Program-made: the position numbers and the translations under genes
Shown: positions 23,950-34,920 of the stretch, piece after piece
How the letters are laid out: each line of letters opens with the position of its first letter
Position numbering within the stretch: position 1 is the first letter of the stretch
From: Flabesymbios commensalis
Taxonomy: Eukaryota > Annelida > Polychaeta > Terebellida > Flabelligeridae
DNA: 64,000 bases
Direction: 5' to 3'
NCBI GenBank assembly: GCA_964017125.1
Contig: OZ024912.1
Coordinates: 63,264,579-63,328,578 of the forward strand
Notes under the pieces: model-generated
Databases searched by the model: none
Told to the model about the DNA's origin: nothing
What the model saw: the letters and a program-made list of their open reading frames with translations, nothing else

Positions 23950-24277
23950 TTATTAATGGAGACGCGATTCCAAACTCGCAGATGGAACTGTCTCATTCCC
24001 CGAGTGTCACTGGTGATTGTTTCTGATCGCAATTGCAATTTTTGCGTTGCAGTCTGGAAATAAATTTGAAGTGTTCATTCGCCCGCGCCACCTTTCATTG
24101 CGAAATTTGTCACCGGTGTCAGCCGCGAACTGCCACGAATCGCAAGGCGGGGGGAAGCAGTATTAATTTTGGTCTGGGAGGGCAGGTCTGATTAGTATTG
24201 TCTGGGAGTCCAGCTGAGTGCAGATTGAGTTATCCCGGGTCGGGATCCTATGTCGTCCACGAACCTATGATCCCGGT
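23950..24277. other. Complex non-repeat block (candidate conserved DNA)
   Basis: Contains GATCGCAATTGCAATTTTTG and CACCGGTGTCAGCCGCGAAC and matches no repeat family in the window. Confidence 0.25.
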
Positions 24278-24387
24278 CCCAGCAAACACAAAACATTTGT
24301 TTAACATTTATACAATGTTGGACCAACGTCGAAGACGTTGGGCCGACGTTGTATAAATGTTAAACAAATGTTTTGTGTTTGCTGCGG
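24278..24387. mobile_element. Hairpin B, subtype B1
   Basis: Near-perfect arms: CCCAGCAAACACAAAACATT, then TTTAACATTTATACAATG, with their reverse complements. Centre AACGTCGAAGACGTT. Confidence 0.93.
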
Positions 24388-24899
24388 TACTCTGTACTGT
24401 GAACCAAAAATGCGGTAACTTTGTTTACATATAATATTAGGCTTTGCTCAGTGGAACCATTTTACAACCATATTCGCACCCTTCTCATTAATGATTTATG
24501 TGAAAACAATAATCTAAACGGGTAATTAATAGCAAGAATATATAATAACCATTAGTCCACTCAAAACTCGCAAGTGTCGTCTCATGTGGAACAAAGAGCC
24601 GATACCATATTTTGACGTCGCACTTCGGCGTGGCAGGAGAAAGTGTCGCGTGCCCCGCTCGGGTATGTAATATTCTGCCGCACTTATCAATAAACCGAAT
24701 GATCACTCAAACAAAGTGTCACAACCTTGTCAAATATCGACTGCGGGGCGCGACCCGCAGCTATTGGAAGGACACTTAATTTTGATCAAATGGTGAAAAA
24801 TTATACCCGCCTCATATAGTGTGAGCTGCACCACTGCTCTGGGAGTTTGTGCCAGATTTTTCCAGAATGTGAAGTGAATAAAATGTTTCAACCGCTGAT
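24388..24899. other. Unique sequence, no gene seen
   Basis: No repeat copy or exon was recognised. Confidence 0.45.
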
Positions 24900-24912
24900 T
24901 TTTCGTCAAATA

Positions 24913-25188
24913 AAAAAATGAAATGAATCGGGCTTTAGGCCGCCTTTGTGCACATATAGGCTAAACTGGGCCAGGAGAACCTCCTGAGGATGGTGAGATG
25001 ATTGAGATGACACTGTCGTCCAGACACAGGATTCGAAATTCGAACCCTGGCGGTCTGAGGCCGAGCACGCTACCTCTCGGTCACGGAGGCTCCCCACAAT
25101 ACTAACTTTCACGCCGAGTCCGGGAACCGAACCCCGGACTCTGGCGTGAAAGGCAGCGGTGCTAACCACTACCCTAGGGCCCCCGCCC
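24913..25188 (-). mobile_element. Dimeric tRNA-SINE with tRNA-Glu/Asp-like head and target duplication
   Basis: A 13-bp direct repeat TTTTCGTCAAATA lies at 24900-24912 and 25189-25201. The minus-strand first head reads GGGTAGTGGTTAGCACCG, CTGCCTTTCACGCCAG and GGGGTTCGGTTCCCGG: A box, anticodon-like loop with TTC, and B box. The second head and body match the other copies. This head differs from that at 21657-21968. Confidence 0.93.
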
Positions 25189-25361
25189 TTTTCGTCAAAT
25201 AGAGGTGGCAGCGAGAACCATTACACTAGTGGGTAGTGCAATTGTGTCAACCTGTACTGGTCATAATAATAATGTTGTGCTGCGCTGTGAGCTGTTGAAA
25301 CCGGTGGAATATAAGCAGGTTAGCTGTGATCTGATTACACCCCACCCCCCAGTATAGTACA

Positions 25362-25544
25362 ATATTTTTTTTAATTTGAAATCTCATAAATGCCTTAGTT
25401 AGCTCTTTCTGCTTCATTTGAATACCTATGTTATGGCATTATTTCTATTTTTTATAAATATGTTTAGTCCTACTCTTACAGTGCTGGGATCGGATTTAGA
25501 CGTCAGATTACAGACGTCTAAACTCGATTCCCGCGCTGTGAGGG
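25362..25544 (+). mobile_element. Family A element, left end truncated
   Basis: Landmarks from TTTAATTTGAAATCTC to CCCGCGCTGTGAGGG. The central hairpin is shortened. Confidence 0.8.
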
Positions 25545-25696
25545 TTATTTAATATCACGGGGGTCTATCGTGCGGCATTTCTGTCCAATAACACATGAAA
25601 CCACACCACATTATCTGAAAAAAAATATCTACGGAAAGAAGCGCATGCTGTCTGATAATGGGATACAATGCCCTTCCCCCTTCAAAAGTTATTTCA

Positions 25697-25894
25697 AAGA
25701 TGATCTATCACCACTTATATAGTATGAATTATTTTGTGACAAATAAATCAAAGTTGCCACAAGATAGGGCACAAGTGTTCCCTTATATGGGGTGATTGGC
25801 TATCATGTGACCCTCTGAGAGGGCACATGATAGCCAATCACCCCATATTAGGACATAATTATTCATACCATATAAGGGGTGATAGATCACCTTT
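25697..25894. mobile_element. Palindromic MITE, family F (~198 bp)
   Basis: Outer arms GATGATCTATCACCACTTAT and ATAAGGGGTGATAGATCACC. A second stem inside pairs GGGGTGATTGGCTATCATGT with ACATGATAGCCAATCACCCC. It ends where family C begins. Confidence 0.75.
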
Positions 25895-25896
25895 AA

Positions 25897-26139
25897 CCCT
25901 AGCTTTAACCGCCAAATTATTCAATTTGAATTTTCACCCACTTAAAGTTGTGTCTCGCTGACGCGATCCACAACTTCAAGTGAGTGAAAATTATTCAGAT
26001 TTGACAAAATGGATGTCAACTCTTTTCAAATCTTGCTGGTTGATGTCACATTTTATCTTTAACATATTTAAAATGTGGTACTTAATGTGCTAATAAAAAA
26101 TGAAAAAGCCGTATATATGCGGCACCGGCGGTTAAAGGG
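25897..26139 (-). mobile_element. Family C element, complete
   Basis: TTAA at 25893-25896 and 26140-26143. Right end GGCGGTTAAAGGG; left end shows a small change (CCCTAGCTTTAACCGCC). Confidence 0.92.
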
Positions 26140-26143
26140 TTAA

Positions 26144-26533
26144 GTGTATGTTACCATGCATTTGTGGTGATTCGTACCCCAGTTACAAAAAAACTCACCC
26201 AATTATGATTATCTCAATAACCCAATCAACAGGTGATTATAAATCAACATCTCATTGTTGTGTCAGTGTCGGTTATTCTACTTCTAGCGTCGGGGCAGCG
26301 TCAGTCGTTTCTCTTTGATATGTTAGTTTTTCGTCTGATCATGCAGATTTTAAAATTGTGAATCTGTTTTCTTACAAAACATAGATTATATTATATTCAC
26401 TTCATCCATGCTTTATCGCCGAATTACTTCTAATCTGATATATATATATATTATAAATGCATTTGAACATAAGAATGATGACAAAATAATTACTTAATTC
26501 AGTAATTATAAGTTACACGTAATTTACATCGTC
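26144..26533. other. AT-rich sequence, no gene seen
   Basis: A short (AT)n stretch lies at 26441-26455. Confidence 0.45.
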
Positions 26534-26640
26534 CACCACTGGATAAACATTTATCCAATGATGGTTTGATGTTGGCCCATCGTCTTCGACGCTGGTTCAA
26601 CATCAAACCAGCATTGGGTAAAAGTACCAGGTTTGCCGGG
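26534..26640. mobile_element. Hairpin B
   Basis: Arms CCAATGATGGTTTGATGTTG and AACATCAAACCAGCATTGG; right end GTTTGCCGGG. Confidence 0.82.
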
Positions 26641-26771
26641 TTAGACTCTTTGTAAAATACACAGATAGCCTACCCTTTGCAAATCTCCTGTATGTATAAT
26701 ACCATATTTTAGCCTTTTTTTTATAAGAGTGATTATTGAATTGGGCAATATAATTATAGCAACCTGTCACA

Positions 26772-26975
26772 GTGTGGGTTATCTTATCACTGTTATCTTG
26801 TTAAAATAACACTATCAGATGACCGGCGTCTATAATAAAATGGGTCTCCCTGTATCGTGTAGCTAGTAGTGACGTCACCGGGGCATCCCGCGGGGAAACC
26901 CCCCAGAGTAGTAATTACGTCAGCACATAAACGTCACTGTTGGCTATCACCGCCTCACGCAAAGAACTCAGTGTT
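26772..26975 (+). repeat. Dispersed repeat O, copy 1
   Basis: From GTTATCTTGTTAAAATAACA through ATGACCGGCGTCTATAATAA and GGGGCATCCCGCGGGGAAAC to CACGCAAAGAACTC. It recurs inverted at 63684-63870. Confidence 0.8.
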
Positions 26976-27078
26976 CGGGGACATATTTCACTGAAAATTA
27001 AATTTGTATCCTGTCCATCTCTCGTCTAAAAATTAGGATGATTTTATCCTGTAAAGCGCCATATTATAGAAATGGGGT

Positions 27079-27140
27079 TTTACCCATGCACTTGAATACG
27101 TGTCTCGCTAACGAAATTTACACGTTCAAGTGGGTGTAAA
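27079..27140. repeat. Family C-type stem-loop
   Basis: TTTACCCATGCACTTGAA pairs with TTCAAGTGGGTGTAAA. Confidence 0.65.
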
Positions 27141-27639
27141 TTATTGCGATATAATAATATGTTTCAGCTTTGAATGGTTGTTACAAAGTGCCAATACAAA
27201 GGTTAACAAGTATGGCCGTGATCCGAGCTTAAAATGGTAACGTTTGACATTGGACAGGTTGAACCATAGATTACCGCTAGCATGGTTAAAAACTAAGGTT
27301 TAACCCAGCAGTAAGTGTGTCAAATTGTATTAGGTGCTTAGAATTAGACACGATATTTTACTGTAAAGAAATAAATATAGCTATTTGAAACGGTGGACCT
27401 GCTGGCGTGAATTGTAAGATTACAAAATATTTTTATTAGTTCATTCTGCGTTAACAAAACACTTGTGAGGTTGTATACTTCTATATGTTTTCTACTGATG
27501 TTATTTAATATTTATTATTAGTTGTGAGTTATGTTTGGTAATCGATCAATGCGCCTGAGATATTTTCACCAGGCCGTATACAGCCGAGAAAATGATACAA
27601 CATTTCATGCAGAAACAGTGCCTGTGATAAAACCAAAAT
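27141..27639. other. AT-rich sequence, no gene seen
   Basis: No repeat copy or exon was recognised. Confidence 0.4.
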
Positions 27640-27959
27640 CGAACGTGACTAAAGTAATTTGACTTAAATTAAAAAACACCACTACATTATTCTCTCCATC
27701 CGACCACTGCATTCTAAGCCGGTGTAACCGCCCAGATTAGCCTCCCCCCTGAACTATTCCGGGGTATATTCTGGACTATACCCGGGTATAATCTGGAAAA
27801 TACCCTGGGGTATAGTCTGAGAGCTACCAGAGTATACCCCACAGGTCCAGACTATACCCCAGCAGATGCAGGATGGAGTATAGTCTGGGAGATAGGGGTA
27901 TAGTCTGGGAGATATTATATATGTTTACAATCAATTATAAATTTAAGCTACTTATGAAC

Positions 27960-28985
27960 TAACTCTCTAGGGGCTAAAGTACCACATGTCTCCAATGTTA
28001 ACATTTTGATGGTTAGAGTATCACATGACTCATGGGGGCCTACAGCAACATACTGGGGACTGGATTATCACATGTCTCCTATATAAAAATTCTGAGAGCT
28101 AGATTAATATATGTCTCTTTTATTAACCATCTGGGGTCTAAATAAAAATAAAATGAATGGGGTTTTAGGCCACCTTTCTGCACATATAGGCTAAACTGGG
28201 CCAGGAGGACCTCCTGAGGATGGTGAGATGAATGAGATTACACTGCCCTCCAGACACAGGATTCGAAATTCGAGCCCTGGCAGTCTAAGGCCGAGCACGC
28301 TACCTCTCGGTCACGGAGACCCCCCACAATATTGAATCTTTACGAGTGAGCGGGGAAAGGCATTGTTTTCTTTGGAACTCAAAGGTTAGAGTGGGGTTCT
28401 AACCCGCGATCTCCGACTTTCCAAGCAGGCAGTTTTAACCAGGGCCCCCGTTCTATTTGGAGTCTAGCGAATCAAGTGGTATTAACTATCATATATCAAC
28501 CTTCTGGTGGTTATAGTATCGGATGTCTAAAGTTTTAACCCTCTGGGTGCTAGACTACCATTATGTCTAGAGTATCACATATCTCGTCTATTAATCGTCT
28601 GGGGCTAGGCAGTCAAATGTCTCTGATTTTAACCTTCTGATGGTTAGAGTATCACATTATCCCATGCATCAACCTGATGGTTGTCACTTGTCGTATGCAT
28701 TAGCCCTCTTGAGGCTAGAGTATCACGTGTCTCGTGTATTAACCCTCTGAAGGCTCGACTATCACATGCCTCCTATGTATTAAACCGCAATACATATATC
28801 TCAAAACTTCTATGTCAGCCTTCTGATGGCTAGAGTATCACTTGTCTTATGTATTAACATTCTGGTGGCAAGACCATCACATGTCTCATGCATTAACCTT
28901 TTGGGGCTAGACTATTTTAAAATTATGTCTCTCATCTAAACCTTCTTATGGCTAGAGTATCACTTGTCTCATGCATTAACTTATT
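27960..28985 (+). repeat. ~39-bp degenerate minisatellite inside the 1.6-kb transposon
   Basis: About 16 units shaped CTCTGGTGGCTAGAGTATC, ACATGTCTCATGTATTAACC. Lengths vary from about 32 to 63 bases. It is interrupted by a SINE at 28143-28450. Confidence 0.85.
28143..28450 (-). mobile_element. Dimeric tRNA-SINE nested in the minisatellite
   Basis: The minus-strand first head has GGAGATCGCGGGTTAGAACC (B-box region) after TGGTTAAAACTGCCTGC. The second head CCGTGACCGAGAGGTAGCG and B box GGGCTCGAATTTCGAATCC are good. Flanks GGGGTCTA and GGAGTCTA may be a degraded target duplication. Confidence 0.88.
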
Positions 28986-29095
28986 TGGTGCAGACCAATT
29001 AAATACTTTCAGTGTACAACTTATTGGTGTACACCAATTAATTATTTGAATTCTTTGGTGCGCGCCAAATCATTTGGCGCACACCAATTAATTAG
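28981..29095. repeat. Cluster of short TTGGTGNNCACCAA palindromes
   Basis: TTGGTGTACACCAA, TTGGTGCGCGCCAA and TTGGCGCACACCAA with ATTAATTA spacers. The same motif forms a larger cluster at 32655-32945. Confidence 0.75.
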
Positions 29096-29798
29096 CTAGA
29101 GTAGCTGAACACATAATACATGTGATACTGTAGGCCCCAGGGGGGGGGGGGGGGTGTGCGATGATAAAGGAGACCTCTAGCTATCGAAAGGTTAATATAT
29201 GAGATATATATTATATATATATATATATGAGATATATTAAGATATATTACAGATTATACCTAGGGTATAGTTCAGACTATACCCGGTTATAGTTCAGTCA
29301 GGGGGGGGGGGTAATCTGGGCGGTTACACCGGGAATGGAGAGTTATTGTTTATCACGTACCAATTATCATGGTAGGCCTATTCTGTTATAATCAGTCAGG
29401 TGTGACCCAGAAAAATAGAAACAGATTCTATTTTCCTTGGTGTGACCGAGCAGGTGATAATGAGGGATCCTTATTATGGTCGGATGTGTTTTATGTCAGC
29501 TAAAACCCCCGGAGCTCTATATTCTTAGATGTGAAAAAGGCCTGGGCCTTTGGCCTCGGCCTTTTCCACATCTATCTTATATTAGGTTTTATTCATTACA
29601 TAATGATATACATGTAGCCTACTACAAGTCAATGCAATGATTAAACATTGTCATAGCATAATAAGCCCCTGGGTCAATTGTTTTTCCCGTTTTTTTAAAA
29701 GGTATCCATTCAAGAAAATTAAAGTCATCATTGCCTTGTTGGTGCCTGGCATGAATTACTGTAGACTTTCCACACCAGAAAGAATCTTCCTTCAATTG

Positions 29799-29984
29799 GC
29801 TAAGATAACCTTTACAGTTGCTGTGATCACTTCTTCAGTGGCCAAGATCAGTTTTGTAGTGGCTGAGATAATTTTTAAAGTCGTTGTAATCACTTCTTCA
29901 GTGGTTAAGATCACTTTTGTAGTTACTGAAATAACTTTTAAAATGGCTGTGATCACTTCTTCAGTGGTCAAGATCACTTCTCAA
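29799..29984 (+). repeat. 21-bp repeat arranged as a 63-bp higher-order repeat
   Basis: Three related 21-bp monomers (GATCACTTCTTCAGTG, GATCACTTTTGTAGTT and ATAACTTTTAAAATG types) repeat in fixed order every 63 bases (landmarks at 29828, 29891, 29954). All lengths are multiples of 3, so a 122-codon plus-strand frame stays open; a gene is unlikely. Confidence 0.85.
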
Positions 29985-30254
29985 AAATTGCTCGAGAGAA
30001 TGTAAAAGTAATAACAAACATTTATACCATATAAAGTTAACATGAGCGAGAAGTCCTGCTTGTATTCACTAAAAAAGCTGGAAATTGTTCAAATAGAGGG
30101 ATAAAATACAAACTTAGTGCTTTGTTGTACATTTCGTATTTAACAGAAATAAAATATTATGAATCTACACTAAAGCCCTTGATAGTGACATTCAAAGATG
30201 CTGCTATATTTCTTTAATTTGGGTTTTTCGTTTTTTTGTCGATATACACTTTTT
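29985..30254. other. AT-rich sequence, no gene seen
   Basis: No repeat or exon was recognised. Confidence 0.4.
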
Positions 30255-30600
30255 CAAAGAGACGGCGGCCATTTTGTCTTTCTGTCATTTTCCATATAAT
30301 ATAAGTTTTTAGCTTGATGTCCATTATATTGATCCAGAGTCAAGTGAAAAAAATCAAGTGTTACAGGCAAAACGCACAATTTTTTTTTTTTTTGAAAAAC
30401 AGATGGCGGCCATTTTGTAGTTTGTAATTGCTTGTCATTTTTGATATAATAAATGTTAATGTAGCTTTAATTTTGTTTGGTGTTCATTATTTCGAAGCAA
30501 AGTCAAGTAAAAAAAATCAATTGTTACAGAAAAAATGCACAAAATTACATATTGTTTAAAAAAACAGATGGCGGCCATTTTGTATTTGTGTTTCACCGAA
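30255..30600 (+). repeat. ~150-165-bp tandem repeat, 2.2 copies, with YY1-like motifs
   Basis: Units begin at about 30261, 30403 and 30567 with GATGGCGGCCATTTTGT, followed by TTGTCATTTT...ATATAATA and GTCAAGT...AAAAAATCAA. The motif GATGGCGGCCATTTT contains a match to the YY1 core on one strand and a partial one on the other. Confidence 0.8.
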
Positions 30601-31245
30601 ATTGTGTGAAATTTAAAAGCACTCATAACATCCAGGCTTATTCATAAACATATCTGGATTGAAAAATCGCGATCCAAATGTGGATACATGTAAAAAAACG
30701 TTTGATAAAATGGTGTTTCCCAACGGGTTTTTTTGTCATGGGTTTCGCTTATTTTTTAATTTATATTATGTTTAGGCATACATGGAGTGATAAATATATG
30801 TTATACTGCAATGATATACCATAAGAAGCGGAATTCAATTACCGTTAATATGCTATATAACAGTTGCAGATCGGTTTATATATAGAACAGAAATAACATA
30901 CATTCAAGTATTTCTACTCCCTTATTTAAAACTGCGCGACGTTGGAATAACATATTTAGGGTACCTCTTTAAAAGTCGTCAAAATAGAGTTTACATCTCT
31001 ATATTTTCAATGCTAACATTCGATTTCGTGTTCAGTATATCACAGGGCTCCAAAAAACTTAGTTTCAATAAAATGTGGTGGGGAGGGGTGCATAGTAGCC
31101 CATCGCCTACTTTATGTCATATTTTGTGCACGACATTATAGGCAGACAACTTCAACCACTACACAAGAAACTTAACCACAATTCCCTACCTTTTTTAGTT
31201 GAACTCTCACTTTCACATTCATTTGGTCTAGCTAGTTGTTTCGCC
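30601..31245. other. AT-rich sequence, no gene seen
   Basis: No repeat copy or exon was recognised. Confidence 0.4.
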
Positions 31246-31302
31246 ATCCAGACCAAGCCGAAGCCTACAATATATCGTAACTTGTACGATAATACGGGCC
31301 CA
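31246..31302. repeat. Family D half-element
   Basis: GAAGCCTACAATATATCGTA, then ACTTGTACGATAATACGGGC. Confidence 0.75.
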
Positions 31303-31551
31303 GTAGGCCTACTGTATGCCCTGTATTGTGGATCCCTTGTATGAAAATTCGTCTAATTCGTCTACGCAGATGTCAAACTCAAAAATTATGGCATTGAGCT
31401 ACCTCGCACACGATCAAAATGAGACAATATGATTGTATTTTCAGCCCAAGACAGTGTCATCTGTCTCTGTTGGTGTGGGATTCTAAAAGTAAACGTTATA
31501 CATAACAATGTGATAACAAATATTATCACAATATATATTTCAACCCTCTAA

Positions 31552-31782
31552 CCCTTGAACCGCCAAATTATTCAATCTGAATTTTCACTCACTTGAAGTT
31601 GTGTCTCGCTGACGCGATCCACAACTTCAAGTGAATGAAAATTAGTCAGATTTGACAAAATGGATGTCAACTGTTCTCAAATATTGATGATTGACGTCAC
31701 ATTTTATCTTTTTAAAAGGTGGTACTTAATATGCTAATAAAAAAATTCAACCCGAATATATGCGGCACCGGCGGTCAAAGGG
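31552..31782 (-). mobile_element. Family C element
   Basis: Ends CCCTTGAACCGCC and GGCGGTCAAAGGG carry matched changes; flanks are CTAA-like and TTGA. The inner hairpin is intact. Confidence 0.88.
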
Positions 31783-32654
31783 TTGAAACTCTTCTATAAT
31801 GTGATACGTTCAAGCAAACAATGAATATGGAGCCATTGTTGTTTTGATATGATTCGATGCAGATATTCCTGGGCCTGGCTGTACTTGAATATTTCATAGG
31901 TCTACTTACCTTTCTTTGGATATGACGGTCGTCGTCCTACACTTCGCCATTGGACACGACAGACGCACGTGAACTGTGATAAGGGTATGTGTTACTACAA
32001 AAAACAACCAAGTGGTAAAATGTTTCACTACTGACCTTGCAAATAATTGACAAAAATGGTATGTGAGATAGGGTTACCTCTGTCAAAGTGCCCAATAATT
32101 CCAACAAAATGTCTAATGGAACTGACCCACACCAATAGATGTGGCGTGCCCTTATAACATAATAGATGGCTATTGGAAAATGATAGCCCTATAGCCTCCG
32201 ACTTTTAGTTAGCATACTTAGTAAACTATAAAGATCGTGGCAAGTACAGACTAAAGTCAATTTATTTTTACAACTATTATTTCCAGATGATAGTGTTTCA
32301 GACAATTAAATGTCCAATGTAGAAAGTATAATAGGCCTACACTTTTAAATATCGAGATTTTCATAATTGAGTGACACCCGCGACAGCGGTTATTTTTCTT
32401 CCTAGCGAGAGTCTCTCAGTCCCAGCCATGTGATTTTGTGAAATAAACGTGTTCTGTCTGCTTGTCTGTCTGTATGCCTGCCATAATAGAAATAAAATAG
32501 TAACATACACTTTTCATTAAGCGTCATAAGATTGTATTCGTACCAACATTTACTTTAATTTTTATGATAATGATAATAACGTCAATCACACTTTTGACAT
32601 GGCTAGACCTTGACATTTCAAGACAATATATTGTGACTGAGAGTACTTTATTTT
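31783..32654. other. Unique sequence, no gene seen
   Basis: About 870 bases with no repeat copy or exon recognised. Confidence 0.45.
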
Positions 32655-32945
32655 ATTGGAGCGCACCAAATCATTTGGTGGGCACCAATTAAATATTTGG
32701 CTCTCCACATTATTTGGTGTGCACCTAATAAGCTATTTAAATTAATTTTCTTCACATCAAGTAATTTTGAAATTACTCGGTTGCTACCAAATTATTTGAA
32801 ACGCAATCCTGAAATGACCGCCGTTTCAATTGTTGCCACCAAATGATTTGGCTCTCACTAAATAATTAAAATAATTATTTATTGCACACCAATTGAATAA
32901 TTGGTGCGCACCAAACAGTTCATTCGTGCGCACCAAATGATTTGC
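32655..32945. repeat. Array of TTGGTGCGCACCAA palindromes, ~8-9 variants
   Basis: GCGCACCAAATCATTTGGTG, TTTGGTGTGCACC, ACCAAATGATTTGG and ATTGGTGCGCACCAAA occur at irregular spacing with AT-rich joins. Confidence 0.7.
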
Positions 32946-33270
32946 TTTCAGTCACATTTGATTTTCTTGAAATGTCCAAAGCGTGGGCAATCATAGAAAT
33001 TGGAATTCATAATATTTACAATTAATCTTCGGACATCGGTGCATAAAAAAGATGATTTTTGCCGTCATTCAGTTGTTATTTACATTAGGGGGTCGAATAT
33101 CAGACTTTTATGGATTTGTATGAACAGGTTAGATACAATGTAGATGTTGACCAGCGGAGACATGCAGTGATGATCACCGCTTGCTGTCTCTGCATTAGTA
33201 TGGGGCAGCGCTAGATGTTTACTTGGGTTTGTATGTCATTGTACTAGTATTGTAATAGTGAAAGTAGGAT
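32946..33270. other. Unique sequence, no gene seen
   Basis: No repeat or exon was recognised. Confidence 0.4.
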
Positions 33271-33405
33271 TTTGAGATGAATCAGACCAACCCCCTCCCC
33301 CAGACACAAGCCCAGCACGTTACCTCTGGGTCACGGACAGAAGAAGCTCTCCACAAAACTGAATCTTTACGAGTGGACGGGAAGAAACATTTTGCTTAGT
33401 TGAAG
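33271..33405 (-). mobile_element. Dimeric tRNA-SINE fragment
   Basis: Second-head remnant (ACGTTACCTCTGGGTCACGG) and linker (CACAAAACTGAATCTTTACG). The body is collapsed by deletion. Confidence 0.65.
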
Positions 33406-33429
33406 CCCGGATAACAGCTCCAATACACC

Positions 33430-33546
33430 TGGGCACATATTCTCGTACAAGTTACGATATATCGTAGGCTTCTGATTGGTCGAGACGACCGTCTCGACCA
33501 ATAAGAAGCCTACGATGTATCGTAACTTGTACGAGAATATGGGCCC
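33430..33546. mobile_element. Hairpin element, family D, complete (~117 bp)
   Basis: A near-perfect palindrome: arms TATTCTCGTACAAGTTACG, ATATATCGTAGGCTTCTGAT and TGGTCGAGACG, with their complements. Confidence 0.92.
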
Positions 33547-33892
33547 TGGTCCCTCGCCCTTCATCGAGGTATAGACACGAGCACATGATCCCGACTAGAC
33601 AGATGGGGGGGGGGGGGGTAGGGAGCACCACTTTTCTTTTGCAATTAAGGCTTTGATAGGCAATGGCATGGGTGTGTGAAAGGCTATTACAGAGATTACT
33701 ATTACAGAAGTGACCTACCCTGGAGGTATTCAGAGAAGAGAAGCAGCGATAAAGTGGAGGCTACCGCCGACAGCCCAGAGACCTATAACCGTATCCTCTA
33801 TTACTCAGCAAGCATGGGCAGTTGCACCGGACCTATGTTGGCTCGATGTCCCGAATTTGTTGTGTCTTGGCTTATTTAGAGTAGTTGCTTAA
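33547..33892. other. Sequence with a G14 run, no gene seen
   Basis: A G homopolymer lies at about 33606-33619. The two overlapping short frames at 33676-33890 have no recognisable product. Confidence 0.4.
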
Positions 33893-34147
33893 CCCTTAAA
33901 GCGCTGACATTTCTTTATGTAAACCATGGTTACCAAAGGGTTTTTCAACTTGAAATTATCATAAATGTCTTAGTTAGCTCTTTCTGTATACCTTATGTTA
34001 TGGGTCTCAGGCCATTATACAATTTTAGATTTCACTTTTTCAGTGCGGGGATCGACTTTGGGATCTGACGTTTGTGGTCTTTATACGTCAGAATCTGACG
34101 TCTGTAGATGGCAGAATCTGACGTATAAAGAAGGTCCCCGTACTGGG
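33893..34147 (+). mobile_element. Family A element, complete
   Basis: TTAA at 33889-33892. Ends CCCTTAAAGCGC and CCCGTACTGGG. The central hairpin block is longer than usual, with three ATCTGACGT-type words. Confidence 0.85.
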
Positions 34148-34560
34148 CTAAACATAATATTTCTGGTTGCTCCCCTGGAATAAGCTGTTGTAAACTCACA
34201 TATTTGGGAAAGATGCCGCGCAATTTTGCCGGTCATTTAGCAGCTAGTTCCTCCACACCTAGCTGTGATTAATTTTCTGACAAGTGCGCCAATTCTATTA
34301 CATGCCCGCCTGCTAGGCCTGCTGTACACCAACCGTGCTTACGGGCCAAATCAATTCCGCCACGACTATTTAGGCGCCAATAAACTTGCTAATGACTCAA
34401 TTTCTGGGCGTTTGTCAGCCATCTCTCTCCTGTGAACCCACATAGAGCCAGGGGTCATGTTGTGCATAAACTCCCAAGGCCCATGCAGCCACAGTAGAGA
34501 GAATTGCGTGTACTGCCATGTAAACTGCAGGCAGCTCCTGCAGGAAGAATGTATCTCACT
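34148..34560. other. Complex non-repeat block (candidate regulatory DNA)
   Basis: 34200-34430 contains GATTAATTTTCTGACAAGTG, CGCCAATAAACTTGC and TAATGACTCAATTT: homeodomain, TALE-type and AP-1-like words close together, with no coding frame or repeat match. Confidence 0.3.
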
Positions 34561-34920
34561 TTGCAACAGAGTTTCAAATGGCAGACATTCATACAGCTTT
34601 TATTTAAAAATACATTTTTATACATTTCCTTTCATTATTATTTTTTCAGTATGAAAGAAATTATTTATGTTTATGAACGAAATCAATATAATTCCAGATA
34701 TAATAATTATTGCCTTCCATTGTGGATATTTTACCAACGCCCAGAATTGTTTTCATTTAATTGAAATGCCTGTATTATAATTCACATAAAAAAACTTATA
34801 TATGTTTTAGTCATCGGATGAGTCTACAGCAATTGACATATAAGAGGTAAGCTTATTCATAATGATATATCCATGTATAATAATGTATTTTGCAAATGTA
34901 TCAATTTCACCATGCAACAT
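34561..34920. other. AT-rich sequence, no gene seen
   Basis: No repeat or exon was recognised. Confidence 0.4.

Larger units (their letters stand above)
27723..29328. mobile_element. 1.6-kb inverted-repeat DNA transposon, non-autonomous, possibly Ginger-like
   Basis: A 17-bp perfect terminal inverted repeat (TGTAACCGCCCAGATTA) is flanked by CCGG on both sides (27719-27722, 29329-29332). The paralogous empty site (39717 region) reads TCGGGAATGG, confirming a 4-bp duplication. Subterminal GGTATAGTCTGG / CCAGACTATACC words recur many times. The core is a ~39-bp minisatellite with a SINE inside. There is no transposase frame. A 4-bp target and TGTNR ends fit what I recall of Ginger elements, but family is unproven. 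Confidence 0.88.
27640..29590 (+). repeat. Repeat R, third copy, split by a transposon
   Basis: 27660-27722 and 29329-29590 match the block at 39690-39960 and 41010-41280 (ACACCACTAC, GGGAATGGAGAGTTATTG, GTGTGACCGAG, AGCTCTA...ATTCTTAG). Everything between is an insertion. The inner hairpin AAAAAGGCC / GGCCTTTTCCACA lies at 29530-29570. Confidence 0.82.

Noticed and set aside
19836-25188. Functional tRNA genes
   Set aside because: The A and B boxes belong to SINE heads; the clover-leaf is incomplete and the heads are fused to a shared body and tail.
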